A DNA stretch of 64,000 nt from Bacteroidaceae bacterium. Its GTDB lineage: Bacteria > Bacteroidota > Bacteroidia > Bacteroidales > Bacteroidaceae. The notes under the pieces are model-generated. The model saw nothing but the letters and a program-made list of their open reading frames with translations. It had not been told where the DNA came from and made no database searches. Position 1 is the first letter of the stretch. Each line of letters opens with the position of its first letter. The DNA lies in the NCBI GenBank assembly GCA_017645305.1, contig JAGCPD010000038.1, positions 1-64,000 on the forward strand, in the 5' to 3' direction. A program made the position numbers and the translations under genes. Of this stretch, positions 63,994 to 64,000 are shown piece by piece.

Positions 63994-64000
63994 CTGAGTC

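Overview
The window looks like a chromosome segment of a gut or oral Bacteroidales bacterium, most likely Prevotella or a close relative. The evidence is the Bacteroidetes-type promoter (-33 TTTG or TTG, -7 TAnnTTTG) in front of many genes, secreted glycosidases with YDLSGR...GIYI...GKK C-terminal tails, and families typical of the order (HU-like island protein, smalltalk microprotein, DUF4248, MmeI-type restriction enzyme). No rRNA, tRNA or CRISPR array was seen.

Layout. 1-3.8 kb: minus-strand operon of an MmeI-like restriction-modification enzyme, a 67-residue protein and a partial coiled-coil protein. 4.1-5.3 kb: a DUF4160/DUF2442 pair and an exported thioredoxin-like protein. 5.4-18.1 kb: exported glycan enzymes: a 1425-residue phosphodiester glycosidase/phosphatase fusion, a GH2 beta-galactosidase, a second GH2 gene split by a 49-bp heptamer tract, and a GH89 alpha-N-acetylglucosaminidase. 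18.4-28.4 kb: alcohol dehydrogenase, two small membrane proteins, an RND efflux adaptor and pump with a LytS/LytT-type two-component system, GNAT, VOC and AraC genes. 28.4-31 kb: ferritin-like protein, a 56-residue winged-helix protein, a metallo-beta-lactamase/rubredoxin fusion and a ZIP transporter. 31-42.5 kb: secreted lipase, flavoprotein, carboxylesterase remnant, cation/proton antiporter, then a run of amidohydrolase, carboxylesterase, amidohydrolase, alpha/beta hydrolase and MATE exporter. 42.4-57.9 kb: sugar kinase, GHL10 hydrolase, esterase, MmcQ-like and CAT-like genes, DUF6055 protease-like protein, AraC regulator, large choice-of-anchor protein, another GH2 enzyme and a WbuC-cupin/MsrA fusion. 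57.9-64 kb: accessory minus-strand module with smalltalk, P5-like protein, HU-like protein, DUF4248, CHC2/Toprim primase, a DUF3987-like ATPase, an iteron-like inverted repeat and two unknown genes.

The most unusual signal is not one gene but the repeats. Short degenerate tandem tracts, mostly with a period of exactly 7 bp, occur at about 18 places: between genes, over stop codons, and inside reading frames. Taking out one 49-bp tract (7 x 7) restores a continuous GH2 frame. Two further families, an approximately 82-bp element carrying the palindrome GGGCAATTGCCC and short CCCCC/GGGGG palindromes, are also inserted in frame in genes. The primase gene alone carries five such inserts. Several fragments of genes (MmeI tail, carboxylesterase tail, GNAT head, MBL tail) mark other rearrangement points.
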